DNA from: Podaxis mareebaensis
Lineage: Eukaryota; Basidiomycota; Agaricomycetes; Agaricales; Agaricaceae
Reading direction: 5' to 3'
Length of the DNA stretch: 21,740 nucleotides
Assembly: GCA_018524725.1 (NCBI GenBank)
Contig: JAEUWP010000099.1
Coordinates: 1 to 21,740, forward strand
Below are positions 18,805-21,740 of this stretch, one piece after another; the first letter of the stretch is position 1; each line of letters begins with the position of its first letter. Both the position numbers and the translations under genes were made by a program. A model generated the notes under the pieces. That model worked only from the letters and a program-made list of their open reading frames with translations. It was not told where the DNA came from and did not search any database.

Positions 18805-19541
18805 TCAGTTTTGATTGAGGTAGTAGTGTGACACTTTTTATTTTTCTTTTATTTTTCTTTTATTTCCTGTCTAGTGACCATACATCTGTACAGGGGCAAC
18901 CTGTACTACAGAGTAAAGAGGTCTTTTACAGACTTAATAGATGACAAGTGAGTCACTGCACTGGAACAGGGCAGAAGAGCATGAAATTCACAGAGAGCCA
19001 GTTTATCACCAGTATTAGATGATCCAGAGCATCCCTTAGGTCACCCAATTAGAAGGTCATGAGCACTATCTAGCATCCCTTTGAATACCAGTTCCACAGA
19101 AATAAAACTAGAGCTTGGTTCATTATCTGAACCAAGTATTTCACTTGATCCTACAACATCAAGTAGACAGATGATACCAGGTCAATTTGACCCATTTGCA
19201 AGTACCAGTTCACAACCACAGTATTTGGCATGACCATCAAATAATAATCCAACTAGTACTATCAGTCACACAAACTCCAGCAGCAAAATGATGAAGGCAC
19301 CACACATGCCTCAGCCATTCACAAATGGCACACCTAGATGGGATGGATGCTCATCCACCCTTAAAGATTACATATGGTGACTAAACTGTGTTACACTCCT
19401 CTCATCTCTGCTGCCATCCATGTCTCTTTCACATTCCCACCTTGTTGTTCATCAATTGTCTTTCTGTCTTCTGACTCCAAGCATCCACCCTGACCCACCT
19501 TCCATTGCAACTTCAGTCTCACCTTGGATCCTCTGAAGTCA
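18805..19541 (+). pseudogene. Retroelement leader and gag fragment, probably the continuation of element B
   Basis: The first part is noncoding with a T-rich run of TTTTATTTTTC units (about 18836-18868). From ATG 19171 a short frame reads MIPGQFDPFASTSS, then, after a TGA, HMPQPFTNGTPRWDGCSSTL and KDYIW before a second TGA at 19378. A segment of the form P-x-F-x-G-x-P-x-W-D-G followed by a Tyr-containing helix resembles the start of a fungal retrotransposon capsid region, but I would not name the superfamily. Beyond 19400 the sequence is pyrimidine-rich and unassigned, and it ends at LTR E. If C is removed it joins the leader at 9330. Confidence 0.4.
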
Positions 19542-20035
19542 TGCTATGTTTAGCACTCAGGCTCAGTGATATGTTGTGTAATAATAGCTTGTCTTCTGCA
19601 GATCTCATCTTACCTTGGGCTTGGTGAACTATACTTAGAACACTGAAGTAACTATGAAGATTCTCCTTTAGGACATGTAGAATAGCAATCACCTTCGTAT
19701 TTAGATAGCTCGTAAAGTAAGTAGAACTTAGCTTTACAATCATTTGTACATAGCATGAGAATAGCAAGGACTGTCTTCTGCTTTATCTTCTTGCTGTGTG
19801 AGAGCTCTACCTGCCTTGACAGGATAACTGGTGTAACAGCTAAACCTATGGAGTAGCCTGCAACCTTACAAGTAATATCTCTCCCTAGGCAGTCCCTGTG
19901 AGATTTCCAGCCAGCCTCTAGTTCTCTCTGGAGAACGGATGGGCATTCTGCTTCAGGAACTTAATAGTGCTGGGTTGTCTTAGGACAGTATCTCTCTGCA
20001 CTGAGACGACGTGTAGAAACCATCTCTACATAACA
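19542..20035 (+). repeat. 5' LTR of element E
   Basis: 494 bp from TGCTATGT to ACATAACA. The ends match as inverted repeats at 7 of 8 bases and give TG...CA. The flanks (AGTCA left, GAATC right) do not match, as expected for the left LTR of an element that continues rightward. A gag frame begins 170 bp downstream on the same strand. No clear TATA box or primer-binding site was recognised. The segment retains several CpG (for example near 19698, 19713 and 20005). Confidence 0.6.
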
Positions 20036-20100
20036 GAATCATAAAGCTATACTTCCACTCCTTACCTTCTCTTCCATCCTCATGGCTATGAGTTGACCTG

Positions 20101-20171
20101 AGTCTCCTGCAAGATAATCTCAGTGGAGCATCCTTGGCCAAAGTCTCCTGCAAGATAACTTCAGTGGAGCA
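20101..20171 (+). repeat. Tandem 41-bp duplication in the leader of element E
   Basis: AGTCTCCTGCAAGATAA begins at 20101 and again at 20142. The 30-bp core ending in CAGTGGAGCA is repeated with only two mismatches (ATCT against ACTT). Confidence 0.85.
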
Positions 20172-20204
20172 CCCTCTGACCTTTTGTCCAGACCATTGTC
20201 CAAC

Positions 20205-21740
20205 ATGTCTTGTTTACCCCTGCCTATCACTAGGTGTACACCATCCAATCCATATCCTCAACTCCCTCCTCCCTCCTACCAACCTTTCTCTGACTCCTGT
20301 TTCACAGAACTCCAAAACCTCCTTCAGAGAGCATGCTCCAAGAGTGACTTTTGAAATCAACTTGACAACTACACCTGAGGTACAGAGAATATAATCCTTA
20401 TTGACAGCAAATCCTACACAAAGCGAGAGCTACTAGGAGTCTACTATACCCTCCGTTACTCACAAGAAGGTGAAGCAGAACTACCTGAACCTCCACTTGG
20501 TGTCTACCAAGACACTGATATCCTTCTTCACTACAAGCTCCAACACAGTTGGCAGTTTGAAACCCTTCCCACTTTCGTTGAACATCCCACTCTCTTCACA
20601 CAGTTTGAGGAATGCTTTCAGCAGGCCAAGCAAGCCCAGAGTCTACATCTCCATTGGACAGGCTCCCCTCGAGAGATCAACCAAGCTGAAGCACTTCTCA
20701 GAGCTTTTGAATGCCATTTGAGCCATCGTCAGTGCACAACTACAATGGTACCCCATCCCTCAACTACTACCTCAACCACCTTCCCTTCAGCCGAGCAGAC
20801 GGTTACCAGAGAGTCTGAACCCTTGAACCCACTGCAATGATTCTGAACTATCGAACCACCATTGTATCATTCAACATGACCATCAACCCCAGAACCAATC
20901 CTAGACAGCACTACCCAAACTGTTTTGCACAGGCATACCACATCGCTAACTGAGCAGTCAGAATCACCGAGTTCTATGTTTGCATCTGCAACAAGTGTAC
21001 AACCTGAGACCCAGATCGATACACCTTCACCCCTATCTCTGCATTCGTGGCAAGGACTGGATACATGGCCTTCCTTGAGGTACTCAGAAACACAAACTTC
21101 ACCCTCAGTACCCGCTACCCGAACCTCTGATACCTTTGGAACCAACAAGTCACCATCATCTTCATCCCAAACCCCAACACCAACCAGTACTATACCTCCA
21201 AGCTGATCTACTATAGAGACACAGAGGCCAGAGTTACCTATTGATCAGATACCCCCACAGAGACTGATTCATCCGATACCAAGAGTACCAGGTACTACAT
21301 CATTGACCTCGACTCTGTTTAATCAACCACCATCTCCTCCTCCCCCTAACCCACCACAAGGACCACCCACACATCAACAGAATGCAGCCATGGCCACACC
21401 CAAAGCCCTGAAGATTCAACCATTTGACGGTGAACCTTGCAATTTCCAGACATTCCAAGATCAACTTCGACTCGTCTTTGATGACCACTGAGCTGCATTT
21501 CAAAATGTGCAAAATAACATCAATGATAGAAAGAAGATCCTTTACACTCTCCAGTACATGACCAAAGGCAACACTGCTGGATTTCGCAATGCTTTCATGA
21601 AAGAAAAGTGGAATACCACCAACAATGTCTATGAGAATGGCACTTGGCACAACTTCAATCTCTGACTTGAAGATCACTTCAAACTGAAAATCAAAGCAAT
21701 GCAAGCTACAGAGAAGCTTCGACATGCTCGTCTCAACATC
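20205..21740 (+). pseudogene. Gag of element E (LTR retrotransposon), 3'-partial, eight TGA stops
   Basis: One frame runs from ATG 20205 to the window end, about 512 codons, interrupted by TGA at 20352, 20376, 20838, 20844, 20877, 21204, 21489 and 21663 and by no TAA or TAG. An unrecognised N-terminal domain (about 20385-20720, with SKSYTKRELLGVYYTLRY and WTGSPREINQAEALLRAF) is followed by a Ser/Thr/Pro-rich linker. From the ATG at 21390 (GCCATGG context) comes a capsid domain: LKIQPFDGEPCNFQTFQDQL, then RKKILYTLQYMTKGNTAGF and EDHFKLKIKAM. This pattern (FDG...F...L, then Y-L-x-Y-M-x-x-G-x-A) is that of retrotransposon Gag capsids of the Ty3/gypsy type. Most stops stand where Arg would fit, consistent with CGA to TGA. 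The frame is otherwise well preserved. Confidence 0.75.

Noticed and set aside
20837..21321. A second frame (ATG 20837, overlapping the TGA of the gag frame as ATGA) with plausible amino-acid composition and only TGA stops
   Set aside because: The gag frame continues in phase from its N-terminal domain through a Ser/Thr/Pro linker into the capsid, so it is the simpler reading. The overlapping frame ends before the capsid and has no recognisable motif. A codon-level comparison of copies could settle it.
1..21740. tRNA or rRNA genes
   Set aside because: I saw no cloverleaf-like segment with A and B box motifs and no rRNA signature. The TGGTATCAGAG motifs are retroelement primer-site-like, not tRNA genes.

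Overview
The window looks like nuclear DNA of a basidiomycete fungus, probably an agaricomycete. It carries a NACHT-WD40 (fungal NLR/STAND) gene with a short 50-bp intron, followed by about 18.7 kb of nested, decayed retrotransposons whose protein remnants resemble agaricomycete Ty3/gypsy chromoviruses and RNase-H-bearing LINEs. I recognised families from remembered domain signatures, not from a search.

Layout. 1-3031 (+): 3' two thirds of a NACHT-WD40 gene with eight nearly identical WD40 repeats plus a degenerate ninth. 3140-7838 (-): element A, an old chromovirus-like element made of a 3' LTR, a polypurine tract, a long unrecognised Pro/Gln-rich ORF behind pol, and the integrase C-terminus plus chromodomain. 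It is cut off at 7838. 7839-9330: element B, an LTR-like start and leader, probably continued at 18805-19400 by a gag fragment. 9331-18799 (+): element C, bounded by two 0.72-kb LTRs and a GAGTT target duplication. Inside, its gag-pol is reduced to about 320 bp of gag, and a 7.6-kb LINE (D, 10383-17961) occupies the interior. D has a 352-bp duplicated 5' end, ORF1 with zinc knuckles, an inactivated endonuclease, an RT lacking its N-terminal part, and an RNase H domain. A 1.4-kb probable solo LTR (14714-16128) interrupts the RT. 19542-21740 (+): element E, a 494-bp LTR, leader and gag that runs off the window.

Three signals stand out. (1) CpG is almost absent from the older elements: I find one CpG between about 2890 and 9950. 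The two LTRs of C differ mainly as TG in one copy against CA in the other, the footprint of cytosine methylation and deamination at ancestral CpG. (2) Element A is packed with perfect short inverted repeats: 27 with arms of 8-13 bp in about 4.2 kb, where about one is expected. None of the other elements shows this density. (3) The gag of E carries eight in-frame stops, all TGA, as expected if Arg CGA codons were lost by the same process.

Apart from the NACHT-WD40 gene, which looks intact within the window, no gene here appears functional.
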